A DNA stretch of 64,000 nucleotides from Hyphomonadaceae bacterium (GTDB taxonomy: Bacteria; Pseudomonadota; Alphaproteobacteria; Caulobacterales; Aquidulcibacteraceae), in assembly GCA_016791445.1 (NCBI GenBank), contig JAEUMP010000024.1, positions 62,001-126,000 of the forward strand. The letters run 5' to 3'. Below are positions 42,310 through 51,996 of this stretch, piece after piece (the stretch's first letter is position 1; each line of letters starts with the position of its first letter). The notes under the pieces were generated by a model. That model was not told the origin of the DNA and did no database searches. It saw nothing but the letters and a program-made list of their open reading frames with translations. The position numbers were made by a program, and so were the translations under genes.

Positions 42310-43320
42310 ATGCTTTCTCCCATCCGCCTCGGGACCACGCTCCTCGACACCCCGGTGCTGCTCGCGCCGATGGCGGGAACGACAGACTACCCCTTCCGCC
42401 GTCAGGCGCAGGCCTTCGGCGCGCCCTATGTCGTCTCCGAGATGGTCGCTGGCGACCAGTTGGCGCGGGCGCGACGTGACATGGTCCGCCGGACGGCAGG
42501 CGCCGGCGTCGTCACCCCTCTCGTCATTCAGCTTGCCGGGCGCGAATCCCGCTGGATGGGGGAGGGCGCCCGACTCGCAGAAGCTGCCGGCGCGGACGTC
42601 ATCGACATCAACATGGGCTGCCCGTCCAAGATGGTGACGAACGGCGCATCGGGATCGGCGTTGATGCGGGATCCGGATCATGCCCTCCGCCTTGTCGAGG
42701 CGACAGTCGCGGCGACGTCGAAACCCGTCACCCTCAAGATGCGGCTCGGCTGGAATGCCGAGATGCTGAACGCCCCCGAGATTGCGCGCCGCGCCGAAGC
42801 GGCAGGCGTGCAGATGATCGTGGTCCATGGTCGAACGCGGTGCCAGTTCTTCCGGGGCGGCGCGGACTGGAGCGCCATCCGTGATACGGTGGAAGCGGTG
42901 GACATTCCGGTGATCGCCAATGGCGACATCGCCACTGCTGCAGATGCGCGCAGCGCTCTCGCGCAGTCAGGCGCCGCTGGCGTCATGATCGGCCGGGCGG
43001 CGCAAGGACGCCCGTGGCTGCCGGCGGCGATCGCCGCTGCCTTGTGCGATGGCGGCGAGGCGGACGCGCCGTCGCTTCCGGAAATTCACGCGAGTCTGGA
43101 AGCGCTCTACCGTGACTCACTGACTTTTTACGGGACCGATCTCGGCGTGCGCATCGCCCGAAAGCATCTCTCGTGGGCAATCGACGCGGAAGCCACCCAC
43201 CTCGATGAACCGACTCGTCGCGCCGCCCGCGCAGACGTCTGTCGCATGACGAGGCCGGACGACGTCAGCGCTGCTCTTGCGCGCATTTTCCTTGCGCCGG
43301 ATTGGCGGGAGGCGGCGTGA
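42310..43320 (+). CDS. dusB: tRNA-dihydrouridine synthase DusB (NifR3 type)
   Basis: FMN-dependent reduction of uridine to dihydrouridine in tRNA. It has 336 residues: LLAPMAGTTDYPFRRQ with the FMN-site start, DINMGCPSKMVTNGASGSAL with the catalytic Cys, VHGRTRCQFF and NGDIATAADARSA. First gene of the nifR3-ntrB-ntrC-ntrY-ntrX cluster, which is typical of alphaproteobacteria. Its stop overlaps ntrB (TGATG). Confidence 0.96.
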   Translation: MLSPIRLGTTLLDTPVLLAPMAGTTDYPFRRQAQAFGAPYVVSEMVAGDQLARARRDMVRRTAGAGVVTPLVIQLAGRESRWMGEGARLAEAAGADVIDINMGCPSKMVTNGASGSALMRDPDHALRLVEATVAATSKPVTLKMRLGWNAEMLNAPEIARRAEAAGVQMIVVHGRTRCQFFRGGADWSAIRDTVEAVDIPVIANGDIATAADARSALAQSGAAGVMIGRAAQGRPWLPAAIAAALCDGGEADAPSLPEIHASLEALYRDSLTFYGTDLGVRIARKHLSWAIDAEATHLDEPTRRAARADVCRMTRPDDVSAALARIFLAPDWREAA

Positions 43321-44399
43321 TGGAGACGATCTCCAAGCCCCGCACCGCGCGCAGCGGCGCTGATACGCAAGCGCTTCTTGACGCGCTGCCGGTGCTTGTC
43401 CTGGGCGTCGACATTGCGGGGCGCATCGCCTTCGCCAACGTCGCCGCAGCGGAAACGCTGACTGCTGCGGCCGGCGGCCTCGTCGGGCGTCGCCTCGCCG
43501 ACGTCTTCGGTCCCGACAACGTCATTACCGGCACTGCCAGACGCGCGGCAGCCGAGGGCCTCAGGCTATCGCAGTCCGACATCGCGCTCGATGGCACAAC
43601 GTTCGCGCTCGGCCACGCCGATCTCATTGCCGCGCCGCTCGATGATCCGGCGGGGGCGGTTCTCACGTTCATCCTGAAGGCCGGCGCGCGGTCGGACGTG
43701 TCCGCGCGTCCTGCGCCGCCCATGGCGCGCACACTCGCGCACGAAATTCGCAATCCGCTGGCGGGAATTCGCGCCGCCGCACAACTCATCGGCAAGGATG
43801 CGGGCGCCGATACGCGCATGTTGACCGACATGATCTGCGAGGAAGCTGACCGCATTCGAAGGCTGACGGATCGTCTTGACGCGCTCGATGATCTGGAGCC
43901 ACCGACGCTCAAGCGGCTGAACGTGCACGAGGCGCTCGGCCGGGCGCGTGCCGTCGTCGCGGCGAGCTTCGAGACGGTGTCCTTCGTCGAAAACTACGAT
44001 CCGTCGTTGCCGGAGGTGGACGGCGACATGGACCAATTGATCCAGGTCTTCCTGAACATCGTGAAGAATGCCGCGGAAGCGGTGCGCGACAGGAACGGCG
44101 GCGCAGTGACGTTATCGACGCGCTATCGGCCGGGGGTGCGCATTCGCAGCGTGAGCGGCGGCGCGGCGCGCGCACAACTCGAGATCGCCATCACCGACAA
44201 TGGGCCCGGACTCTCAAGCGCCGTGGCAGGCCGTGTGTTTGAGCCGTTCGCGACGACCAAGCCGACCGGCGTCGGCCTCGGGCTGGCGGTGGCTGCCGAG
44301 ATCGTTGCGCGTCACGAGGGGCGCATCGAAGTGGAATCGAGACCCGGCCGGACCATCTTCAAGGTCCTGCTTCCCATCGCCGAAACGGGACCCGCATGA
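43320..44399 (+). CDS. ntrB: Nitrogen-regulation histidine kinase NtrB
   Basis: Soluble sensor kinase that phosphorylates NtrC in response to nitrogen status through PII. It has 359 residues: an N-terminal PAS domain (about 15-125), the H-box with phospho-acceptor His141 in RTLAHEIRNPLAGI, N-box NIVKNAAEAV, and G-boxes DNGPGLS and TGVGLGLAVAAEI. No transmembrane segment. Overlaps dusB and ntrC at its two ends. Confidence 0.95.
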   Translation: METISKPRTARSGADTQALLDALPVLVLGVDIAGRIAFANVAAAETLTAAAGGLVGRRLADVFGPDNVITGTARRAAAEGLRLSQSDIALDGTTFALGHADLIAAPLDDPAGAVLTFILKAGARSDVSARPAPPMARTLAHEIRNPLAGIRAAAQLIGKDAGADTRMLTDMICEEADRIRRLTDRLDALDDLEPPTLKRLNVHEALGRARAVVAASFETVSFVENYDPSLPEVDGDMDQLIQVFLNIVKNAAEAVRDRNGGAVTLSTRYRPGVRIRSVSGGAARAQLEIAITDNGPGLSSAVAGRVFEPFATTKPTGVGLGLAVAAEIVARHEGRIEVESRPGRTIFKVLLPIAETGPA

Positions 44400-45772
44400 G
44401 CGCACGCATCCTTCTCGCCGACGACGATTCAAGTCTTCGTCTGGTGCTTTCACAGGCGTTGGCGCGCGAGGGCTATGCGGTGCGTGCGACCGCGAGCCTG
44501 GCCACACTCTCGAAGATGGTGCGGGATGGCGAAGGCGATCTCGTCATCTCCGATGTCTATATGGGTGATGATTGCCTGTTCGATGCGCTGCCAGGACTGC
44601 GCCTGCAACGGCCTGATCTTCCGGTCATCGTGATGAGCGGGCAAAGCACTGTGCTTACCGCGATTTCGGCCGCAGGCGCAGGCGCCTACGACTATGTGCC
44701 CAAGCCCTTCGATCTCGACGATCTGCTGGACGCGGTGCGGCGCGCCCTGCAACGCGGCCCCGAGGCCAAGACACGTGCGCTCGCGGTCGCGGCTGAACGG
44801 GAGGAGCGTCTGCCGCTGATCGGACGCTCTGCGGCGATGCAGGATGTCTACCGGATCATGGCGCGCTCCGCCGGGACCGACATGACCGTGCTCATCGAAG
44901 GTGAAACAGGCACGGGCAAGGAAGCCGCTGCGCGCGCGATACATCAGTTCAGCAAGCGCAAGGCGGGGCCATTCGTGCGCCTCAGTCTCGCAGGTGCGTC
45001 GGGCGACGCCGCCACGACCGCGCTGTTCGGGGCTGAAGGCGATGCCGCGCTCGCGGTCGGGGGCACATTGTTCATCGACGATGTCGATGCGCTCACCGCA
45101 GATGGCCAGACGGCGCTGGAACGGTATCTCGACCGGCGCGGTGCGGACGCAACGGGCGATGCCCGAATACTTGCGGCCTCGTCGCGCTCGCTGGGTGCGT
45201 TGTCGCTCGAAGGCGCATTCCGACCGGACCTCTACTATCGGCTCGCCATCGTCACGATCCGGATACCGCCGTTGCGGGACCGCCTTGAAGACGTGGGCGA
45301 TCTGGCGCGCGCCTTCCTTGTGAGAGCGCGCCGGGAGGGGTTGCCCGAAAAGGGGATCGATGGGTCAGCCATTGAGTTGCTCAAGACGCACAACTGGCCG
45401 GGCAATGTGCGCGAACTGGAGAACCTTCTGCGCCGCGCCGCCGCCCTGCGACCCGAACCGTTGATCACGGCGCGCGAAATCGCGGGCGAGATGAGCACGC
45501 TGCGCGTGGAGGCATCCGGTGCGCCCGCCGGCCAGGACACGATCGAGGACGTTCTCAAGCCGAAACTCGCCGCCCTGCTGGCGGGAGCCGGCGGCGGGGA
45601 CGGCAATGTCTACGACCAGGCGGTTGAAGCCGTGGAGCGCCCGCTCATCGAACTCGCCCTCCAGGCGACCCGCGGCAACCAGATCAAGGCAGCCGGAATC
45701 CTCGGCATCAACCGGAACACCCTGCGGAAGAAGATCCAGACCCTCGGCATCCGAACTGGGTCCGACGATTGA
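44396..45772 (+). CDS. ntrC: Nitrogen-regulation response regulator NtrC, GAFTGA-less
   Basis: Partner of NtrB. It has 458 residues: receiver (1-~120) with Asp53 and Lys103 (VISDVYM; YVPKPF); AAA+ domain (~140-370) with Walker A GETGTGKE (169-176), Walker-B-like LFIDDVD (225-231) and FRPDLYYRL; C-terminal Fis-type helix-turn-helix (NQIKAAGILGINRNTLRKKI). The sigma-54-contacting GAFTGA loop is missing: after LFG comes AEGDAALAVGG. The protein therefore probably does not activate sigma-54 promoters in the classical way. Confidence 0.94.
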   Translation: MSARILLADDDSSLRLVLSQALAREGYAVRATASLATLSKMVRDGEGDLVISDVYMGDDCLFDALPGLRLQRPDLPVIVMSGQSTVLTAISAAGAGAYDYVPKPFDLDDLLDAVRRALQRGPEAKTRALAVAAEREERLPLIGRSAAMQDVYRIMARSAGTDMTVLIEGETGTGKEAAARAIHQFSKRKAGPFVRLSLAGASGDAATTALFGAEGDAALAVGGTLFIDDVDALTADGQTALERYLDRRGADATGDARILAASSRSLGALSLEGAFRPDLYYRLAIVTIRIPPLRDRLEDVGDLARAFLVRARREGLPEKGIDGSAIELLKTHNWPGNVRELENLLRRAAALRPEPLITAREIAGEMSTLRVEASGAPAGQDTIEDVLKPKLAALLAGAGGGDGNVYDQAVEAVERPLIELALQATRGNQIKAAGILGINRNTLRKKIQTLGIRTGSDD

Positions 45773-45797
45773 CGCGGAGGCTGCGCTAGGCGCATTT

Positions 45798-45813
45798 GTG
45801 GCTTTCCAGCCAC
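45798..45813. other. Hairpin in the ntrC-ntrY gap
   Basis: GTGGCT-TTCC-AGCCAC is a perfect 6-bp stem with a 4-nt loop in the middle of the 56-bp gap between ntrC and ntrY. No T-run follows. It could be an mRNA-processing or stability element that sets different levels of the two systems, or a weak terminator. Function inferred only from position. Confidence 0.4.
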
Positions 45814-45828
45814 GCTAGTGTAACCCGG

Positions 45829-48039
45829 ATGACAACGACTCCCGCGCCGGTGACGTCGGACCCGCCGAACTGGACCTCCCGCCTCGGGACGATCGGGTTC
45901 GCGGCCGGGTTCCTGCTCGCGGCGGGACTGACGGTCGCGGCCACCCTCTTCGCCATCTCCGGCGCCGGGCCGGAGGGCCCGGCCAGCCCCACCATGTTCA
46001 CCATGCTGGGCGGCAGCCTGTTGATCTGCGCCGGCCTCGCGGCCCTGCTCGTCGTGCGAATCCTGCGGATCGCCGGCGCGCGGTCGACGCCGGAAACCGG
46101 CGCCCGTCTGCACTTGCGGTTCGTCTCTCTCTTCAGCGCGGCGGCCGTGGCCCCTGCTGTACTCGTCGCCCTCTTCCTCGGCACCACGATGAGCAGGGGA
46201 GTGGAAGCGTGGTTCAGCGATCGCGTCGAAACGGTCGTCGAGAACGGCGCGATGGTCGGCCGCAACTACATCGCCGACGCGCAAGGAAACCTCCGCGGCG
46301 AGGTGCTGGCCATGGCGAGCGACCTCAACCGCGCCGAGGCCGGTCTGCGGACCCAATCGGACGCCTATGTCGGCTATCTCAATGCACAGACGCGGCAACG
46401 CTTCTTCGCGTCGGCCTACGTCATTGACGGCAAAGGTTCGATCCTCGCTGCCGCGAGGACGCCGGAGACGCCGCGCTACAGCCCGCCCTCCGCCGCCGAT
46501 CTGACCGACGCTACAAGCGGCGCAATGACGATGCGCCTGTTCGAGGACGCGGGTCTGATCCGCGCGCTCTATCGACTGGAAGCGTATGACGACGCGTTTC
46601 TCTATGTCGAGCGCTTCGTGGATCCCGAGATCCTCACAAGCCTGCGTTCGTTCGAACGCGCGGTGGTGAACTATCGCGAGGCCGAAAGCAGTCGAGCGCG
46701 GCTGCAGGTGCTTTTTTCACTCGCGTACCTCGCCACGGCGGTTCTCGTGTTTCTGGGCGCGGTGTGGCTGGGCCTCTCCAACGCCACGCGTGTCGCTGAG
46801 CCGATCGGGCGCCTGGCCGAGGCCGCACGTCGGGTTGCTTCAGGCGATCTGGGAGCCAGAGTCGCCGTCGGTCGCGAACGTGACGAAGTCGATGCGCTCG
46901 CGCGCGCGTTCAACCGAATGACTTCCCAACTTGAATCGCAGCGTTCCGATCTGGTCAACGCGCGTCAGGATGCCGAAGATCGCAACCGCTTCACGCAAGC
47001 CGTCCTCTCGAACGTCAGCGCCGGCGTCGTCGGTCTTGACCCCGCAGGACGCGTCACGGCGGCCAACAGCTCTGCCGCGGCGCTGCTCGGTGTGCGCCCG
47101 GAAGAGTTGGAAGGGCGACGTCTTGCCGACATCGTGCCCGAGTTCGCTGACATCGCCGCGCAGGAAACAGGCATTTCGGGCCCGCGCCGGATCGATCTCG
47201 CGCGCAACGGCGATACCGTTCACCTCAGCGTACGCGTCAGCGGCCATCAGGCGGGCGCGGGCATCGTTCTGACTTTCGACGACATGACGAAGCTCATCGC
47301 GGCGCAACGCCAGGAAGCCTGGAAGGACGTCGCGCGCCGCATCGCCCACGAGATCAAGAACCCGCTCACGCCGATCCAGCTTTCCGCGGAACGACTTCAG
47401 CGCAAATACGGCGGCGAGATCGTCTCCGACCCGGAAACCTTCCAGCGGTGTACCAACACGATCCTTCGACAGGTCGCCGATATCGGTCGGATGGTCGACG
47501 AATTCTCCGGCTTCGCGCGCATGCCGACGCCGCGCTTCGAACCAGCCGACCTCGCGGAGATCGCGCGTGAAGCGGTCTTCGCCCAGCGGTTGTCGTTCGC
47601 GGATGTCCACTTCGAGATCGAAGGCGCCGACGCCCCGGCGCCAGTGAACTGCGACGGCCGGTTGATCGGGCAGGCGCTGACGAATGTGCTGAAGAACGCC
47701 GGTGAGGCGATCCTCGGACGACGTCAGCGAGATGGCGAACCGAAGGACGGCCGCGTGACGCTGCAGCTTGCGCGTCACGACGACGGCTTCCTCGTCTCGA
47801 TCTACGACAATGGACCGGGATTTCCGCTCCAGGACCGTGATCGTTTCGTGGAGCCCTACGTCACCACGCGCGCGAAAGGCACGGGCCTCGGCCTCGCCAT
47901 CGTGCAGCGCATCATCGAGGACCATGGCGGTGCGCTCACGCTCGGCGACGCGCCGCCGCCGGGGCCCGGCGCCCTCGTCCAGATCATCCTTCCCATCCGG
48001 CGCAACCTCGCGCCGACACAGACCACAGCGAACGGCTGA
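45829..48039 (+). CDS. ntrY: Membrane histidine kinase NtrY
   Basis: Sensor kinase of the NtrY-NtrX pair, linked to nitrogen, redox and envelope control in related species. It has 736 residues from ATG 45829: two N-terminal hydrophobic segments (about 20-45 and 55-80), a third near residue 105, an extracytoplasmic sensor region to about 285, a further segment near 295-315, HAMP (ARVAEPIGRLAEAARRVASG), PAS domain (from ~375), H-box RRIAHEIKNPLTPIQLSAER, N-box NVLKNAGEAI and G-box TGLGLAIVQRI. Longer frame start upstream lacks a ribosome site. Confidence 0.94.
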   Translation: MTTTPAPVTSDPPNWTSRLGTIGFAAGFLLAAGLTVAATLFAISGAGPEGPASPTMFTMLGGSLLICAGLAALLVVRILRIAGARSTPETGARLHLRFVSLFSAAAVAPAVLVALFLGTTMSRGVEAWFSDRVETVVENGAMVGRNYIADAQGNLRGEVLAMASDLNRAEAGLRTQSDAYVGYLNAQTRQRFFASAYVIDGKGSILAAARTPETPRYSPPSAADLTDATSGAMTMRLFEDAGLIRALYRLEAYDDAFLYVERFVDPEILTSLRSFERAVVNYREAESSRARLQVLFSLAYLATAVLVFLGAVWLGLSNATRVAEPIGRLAEAARRVASGDLGARVAVGRERDEVDALARAFNRMTSQLESQRSDLVNARQDAEDRNRFTQAVLSNVSAGVVGLDPAGRVTAANSSAAALLGVRPEELEGRRLADIVPEFADIAAQETGISGPRRIDLARNGDTVHLSVRVSGHQAGAGIVLTFDDMTKLIAAQRQEAWKDVARRIAHEIKNPLTPIQLSAERLQRKYGGEIVSDPETFQRCTNTILRQVADIGRMVDEFSGFARMPTPRFEPADLAEIAREAVFAQRLSFADVHFEIEGADAPAPVNCDGRLIGQALTNVLKNAGEAILGRRQRDGEPKDGRVTLQLARHDDGFLVSIYDNGPGFPLQDRDRFVEPYVTTRAKGTGLGLAIVQRIIEDHGGALTLGDAPPPGPGALVQIILPIRRNLAPTQTTANG

Positions 48040-48050
48040 GGAGCAGAACC

Positions 48051-49445
48051 ATGTCAGCGGACATTCTGGTTATCGACGACGAGGCCGACATCAGGGAGCT
48101 GATCTCGGGGATCCTGGAAGATGCGGGTCATCAGGTGCGCGTCGCGCGTGACGGCGACGAGGCACTCGAGGCGGTGCGCCGGCGCCGGCCCACGCTGGCA
48201 ATCCTGGATGTGTGGTTGCAGGGCAGCAAGATTGACGGGCTCGATCTCCTCGCCATCCTGCGCGAGACCGATCCGGACATGCCCGTGATCGTCATCAGCG
48301 GCCACGGCACGATCGAGACTGCGGTCGCCGCGATCCGGAAGGGGGCCTACGACTTTCTCGAAAAGCCCTTCAACGCTGATCGCCTGCTCGTCGTCGTTGC
48401 CCGCGCCATCGAGACGGCGCGCCTGAAGCGGGAAAACGCGTCGCTGCGCGTACGCGCGGCCGCAAGCGCCGATCTGATCGGCTCTTCACCGGTGATGGCG
48501 CAGTTGCGCAATGCCGTCGACCGCATCGCGCAGTCGAACTCGCGCGTCATGATCTCCGGCCCATCTGGCTCGGGGAAGGAACTCGTCGCACGTCTTTTGC
48601 ACGATCGATCGCCGCGCGGCGTCGGCCCATTCGTGGCGATCAATGCGGCATCCATCGCGCCCGAGCGGATGGAAAGCGAGCTCTTCGGCGAAGAGGGACC
48701 CGATGGACGCCCGCGCAAGATCGGTGTCTTCGAGCAGGCCCATCAGGGGACCCTTCTGCTCGACGAAGTCGGCGACATGCCGGTGGAGACGCAGAGCAAG
48801 ATCCTGCGTGTGTTGGTCGACCAGCGTTTCAGACGTCTCGGCGGTTCGGCGGATGTCCAGGTGAATGTGCGCGTGGTCTCATCGACATCGCGCGATCTGC
48901 GGATGGACATCGAACGTGCACGTTTCCGCGAGGATCTTTTCCATCGCCTGAACGTCGTGCCGTTGCGCGTGCCGACGCTGGCGGAGCGCCGCGAAGACAT
49001 TCCCGAACTCGCGGACTATTTCGTGCAGCGGATCACCGAAGGCACGGGCCTGCCCGCACGCACGCTTGCGCAGGATGCCCTGGCGGCGCTGCAGGCGGCG
49101 GAGTGGCCGGGTAATGTGCGCCAACTGCGCAACATTATCGAACGCATTCTCATCCTCGCCGGCGGCGATCCCGCCGCGCCGGTCACGCTGGACTCGCTGC
49201 CGCCCGAGGCATGGCCGGCAGCCGCGTTCTCGCAGCAACAGGGCATGCAGGAGGTGATCGGCATGTCGCTGCGCGATGCGCGCGAGCGTTTCGAGCGCGA
49301 ATACCTGCACGTGCAGATCACCCGGTTCGGCGGCAATATCTCCCGGACGGCGGCGTTCATCGGCATGGAGCGCTCGGCGCTGCACCGGAAACTCAAGTCT
49401 CTAGGCGTGGACGCCCCGGGGCGCGGCCTGGGCGATGGCGAATGA
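48051..49445 (+). CDS. ntrX: Response regulator NtrX
   Basis: Partner of NtrY. It has 464 residues: receiver with Asp53 and Lys105 (ILDVWLQG, LEKPFNAD), AAA+ domain with Walker A GPSGSGKE (170-177) and Walker B TLLLDEVGDMP (234-244), C-terminal Fis-type DNA-binding helix-turn-helix (NISRTAAFIGMERSALHRKL). As in other alphaproteobacterial NtrX proteins, GAFTGA is absent (LFGEEGPDGRPRKIGVFEQA in its place). Overlaps the transaminase gene by ATGA. Confidence 0.95.
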   Translation: MSADILVIDDEADIRELISGILEDAGHQVRVARDGDEALEAVRRRRPTLAILDVWLQGSKIDGLDLLAILRETDPDMPVIVISGHGTIETAVAAIRKGAYDFLEKPFNADRLLVVVARAIETARLKRENASLRVRAAASADLIGSSPVMAQLRNAVDRIAQSNSRVMISGPSGSGKELVARLLHDRSPRGVGPFVAINAASIAPERMESELFGEEGPDGRPRKIGVFEQAHQGTLLLDEVGDMPVETQSKILRVLVDQRFRRLGGSADVQVNVRVVSSTSRDLRMDIERARFREDLFHRLNVVPLRVPTLAERREDIPELADYFVQRITEGTGLPARTLAQDALAALQAAEWPGNVRQLRNIIERILILAGGDPAAPVTLDSLPPEAWPAAAFSQQQGMQEVIGMSLRDARERFEREYLHVQITRFGGNISRTAAFIGMERSALHRKLKSLGVDAPGRGLGDGE

Positions 49446-50296
49446 GCCGCGTCGCCTATGTGAACGGTAGCTATGTTCGCCGGAACGCAGCGCGCGTTCA
49501 CGTGGAGGACAGAGGGTACCAGTTTGCCGATGGCGTCTATGAGGTGTGGAGCGTTCTTGATGGTAGCCTGCTCGATAGCGACGGCCACTTTGCCCGCCTC
49601 GAACGCTCATTGAGGGAATTGCGTATTCGTCCGCCGATGACACGCGCGGCGCTGGAGGCCGTGCTGGCGGAGACCGTGCGCCGCAATCGCGTGCATCATG
49701 GCATTCTCTACCTGCAGATTACGCGGGGCGTGGCGCCGCGCGATCACGCGTTTCCGCCCGAGGGCGTTACGCCCGGTATGGTCGTCACCGCACGTTCGAT
49801 AGACAGGCGCGCGCTCGACGCACGCGTCCAGAGCGGTGTCGCGGTCGTTACGACGCCGGACATCCGGTGGAAGCGTTGTGACATAAAATCGGTGGCGTTG
49901 CTGCCCAATGTTCTGGCCAAACAGACGGCGCGCGAATCCGGCGCCTATGAGGCCTGGCTCGTCGACGCAGACGGAAGCGTAACAGAAGGGGCGTCCACCA
50001 CCGCGTGGATCATCGACGCGGCCGGACGCATACGGACCCGCCCGCTCGGCAACGACATCCTGCCCGGCGTCACCCGCGCTGCACTGCTGCGCGTCGCCAT
50101 GGAGCGACAGATCCCTGTGATCGAGGCGTCCTTCACCGTCAGTGAGGCGCAGACTGCCCTTGAGGCATTCATTTCGTCGGCCTCCGGCGTAGTGGTTCCG
50201 GTTGTTTCGATCGACGGTGTCCAGATCGGCGACGGCGCGCCCGGCCCCATCACGCTTTCGCTTCGCGCGGCCTATTTTGAAGGCGCCCAGCGCTGA
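49442..50296 (+). CDS. dat: D-amino-acid transaminase (class IV, PLP)
   Basis: Class IV pyridoxal-phosphate transaminase of 284 residues, likely interconverting D-alanine and D-glutamate for peptidoglycan. Motifs: AYVNGSYVRRNAARVHVEDR (family start), CDIKSVALLPNVLAKQTA with the PLP lysine, and DGSVTEGASTTAWIID. L-branched-chain or 4-amino-4-deoxychorismate lyase activity cannot be excluded from sequence. ATG overlaps the ntrX stop; position between ntrX and hfq is conserved. Confidence 0.9.
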   Translation: MSRVAYVNGSYVRRNAARVHVEDRGYQFADGVYEVWSVLDGSLLDSDGHFARLERSLRELRIRPPMTRAALEAVLAETVRRNRVHHGILYLQITRGVAPRDHAFPPEGVTPGMVVTARSIDRRALDARVQSGVAVVTTPDIRWKRCDIKSVALLPNVLAKQTARESGAYEAWLVDADGSVTEGASTTAWIIDAAGRIRTRPLGNDILPGVTRAALLRVAMERQIPVIEASFTVSEAQTALEAFISSASGVVVPVVSIDGVQIGDGAPGPITLSLRAAYFEGAQR

Positions 50297-50332
50297 TTGA
50301 AGCCCCCTTCCAGCCGCCATGTTGCAGTGCAC

Positions 50333-50373
50333 ACGGGCAGGGCGGTAAGGTTTGGAGCGCCCGTTGGTTTTTT
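50333..50373 (+). terminator. Terminator- or attenuator-like hairpin ahead of hfq
   Basis: ACGGGC (50333-50338) pairs with GCCCGT (50359-50364); an alternative stem is GGGCG/CGCCC inside it. Four bases later comes TTTTTT (50368-50373), 31 nt before the hfq ATG. It could terminate transcripts from the ntrYX-dat operon, act as an attenuator of hfq, or provide the U-rich tract through which Hfq binds its own mRNA. Confidence 0.5.
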
Positions 50374-50404
50374 GGCGCGACGATCCAAGGCGAGGGCCCA
50401 AAAA

Positions 50405-50656
50405 ATGGAAAAGAAGCAAAACCTGCAGGACACCTTCCTCAACGCTGTCCGCAAGAACAAGACACCACTGACCATCTTCCTCGTGAACGGCGTGAAGCTG
50501 CAGGGCGTGGTCACATGGTTCGACAATTTCTGCGTGCTGTTGCGCCGGGACGGGCAGATCCAGCTCGTCTACAAGCACGCCATCTCGACGGTGATGCCCG
50601 GAGCCCCGGTGCAACTGTTCGACGGCGAAAAGGGTGCGGAGCACGGTGACGACTAG
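50405..50656 (+). CDS. hfq: RNA chaperone Hfq
   Basis: Sm-like hexameric protein that pairs small RNAs with mRNAs. It has 83 residues: [20 protein letters not shown], Sm1 motif [16 protein letters not shown], Sm2 motif [10 protein letters not shown], and a short acidic tail. The ATG at 50405 is preceded by GAGGG; the longer upstream frame is not coding. Followed by an overlapping hflX, the standard order. Confidence 0.97.
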   Translation: MEKKQNLQDTFLNAVRKNKTPLTIFLVNGVKLQGVVTWFDNFCVLLRRDGQIQLVYKHAISTVMPGAPVQLFDGEKGAEHGDD

Positions 50657-51986
50657 GACAACGTCCACGGCGGCGGCGCGCCAGCGCGCGCTGGTGTTGC
50701 TGCCGTTACATACAGCCAGGGTCTCGAGCGACACTGCGGCGCGCGATCCGGCGCTCAGACTCGAAGAAGCGGCCGGACTCGCGGAGGCGCTCGATCTGGA
50801 CGTCCTCGCGGCCGAGACGTTTCCGATGCGGCGCTTCGATCCCGGTCTCTATCTGGGCCGCGGTCGCGCAGAAGCGCTGAAAGTGCGCGCGGAGAGCGAG
50901 GGGATCGATGTCATCATCATCGATGCCGCGCTGACGCCGGTGCAACAGCGCAATCTCGAACGCGAGACATTGGCCAAGGTTATCGACCGAACTGGGCTGA
51001 TCCTTGAGATCTTTGGCCGCCGCGCGCGCTCGCGCGAGGGCAAGCTGCAGGTCGAACTCGCGAGGCTTGGTTACGAACGCTCACGCCTCGTGCGGACATG
51101 GACGCACCTGGAGCGTCAGCGCGGCGGCCTCAGCAAGACGGGCGGTCCTGGCGAAACCCAGATCGAACTCGACCGCCGCCAGATCGCGCAACGCATCGAC
51201 AAGCTGAAACTCGAATTGGAGGATGTGCGGCGAACGCGCGCCCTACAGCGTCGTGCGCGCCGTCGCGCCGGCTATCCGGCGGTGGTCCTTGTAGGCTATA
51301 CGAACGCCGGAAAATCGAGCTTGTTCAACCGGCTGACGGACGCGGGCGTGCTCGCCAAGGACATGCCCTTCGCCACGCTCGATCCCACAGCACGCCTCGT
51401 GCGATTGCCTTCAGGGCGATCGGTGATGATGTCCGACACAGTGGGGTTCATTACGGACCTGCCGACAGAGCTCGTGGCTTCCTTTCGCGCGACGCTGGAA
51501 GAAGTGATCGCGGCGGACGTTCTCGTACACGTCCGCGACATCGCTCATCCCGAAACCGACGCCCAGCGCGATGACGTCACCGACGTCCTCACCCAACTAT
51601 CCGAGAGATCTGATGCGCCTGCGCCACGGATGATCGAGGCGTGGAACAAGATCGATCTCCTCACGCCGGAGCAACTGGCGGCGCGCCTCACGCGCGCGCC
51701 GGCTGAAGCGCACGCGGTGGCGATCTCCGCTCAGACGGGTGATGGCGTCGCGGCCCTGCTGGAGGCGATCGATCGCGTGGCGTTCGGCTCAATGCGTCTC
51801 GTGACTTTGCACATGGATCCCGCAGACGGCGCAGGCGTCGCGGAGCTGGCCGCGCGCGGAAAAGTCCTTGAGCAGTCGCTCGGTGAGGACGGCCTGCTCC
51901 AGATAACCGTAGAACTGCCGGCGGCCTACGCGGCGGCGTATGAAGAGAACGCGGACGCCGTCAGGGGTTCGCTGGCCGCAGAGTAG
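50646..51986 (+). CDS. hflX: GTPase HflX
   Basis: Ribosome-associated GTPase that rescues or splits stalled 70S ribosomes. It has 446 residues: N-terminal HflX domain (about 15-190; [50 protein letters not shown]), then the G domain with G1 [11 protein letters not shown]3 DTVGF and G4 NKID. Two in-frame GTG codons (50634 and 50646) lie inside hfq; 50646 has GGAG 4 nt upstream and is chosen. Confidence 0.95.
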   Translation: MTTRTTSTAAARQRALVLLPLHTARVSSDTAARDPALRLEEAAGLAEALDLDVLAAETFPMRRFDPGLYLGRGRAEALKVRAESEGIDVIIIDAALTPVQQRNLERETLAKVIDRTGLILEIFGRRARSREGKLQVELARLGYERSRLVRTWTHLERQRGGLSKTGGPGETQIELDRRQIAQRIDKLKLELEDVRRTRALQRRARRRAGYPAVVLVGYTNAGKSSLFNRLTDAGVLAKDMPFATLDPTARLVRLPSGRSVMMSDTVGFITDLPTELVASFRATLEEVIAADVLVHVRDIAHPETDAQRDDVTDVLTQLSERSDAPAPRMIEAWNKIDLLTPEQLAARLTRAPAEAHAVAISAQTGDGVAALLEAIDRVAFGSMRLVTLHMDPADGAGVAELAARGKVLEQSLGEDGLLQITVELPAAYAAAYEENADAVRGSLAAE

Positions 51987-51996
51987 CTCCCACGTT

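Noticed and set aside
46840-47925. A 361-codon minus-strand frame antisense to ntrY
   Set aside because: No domain, lies fully inside a conserved kinase gene.
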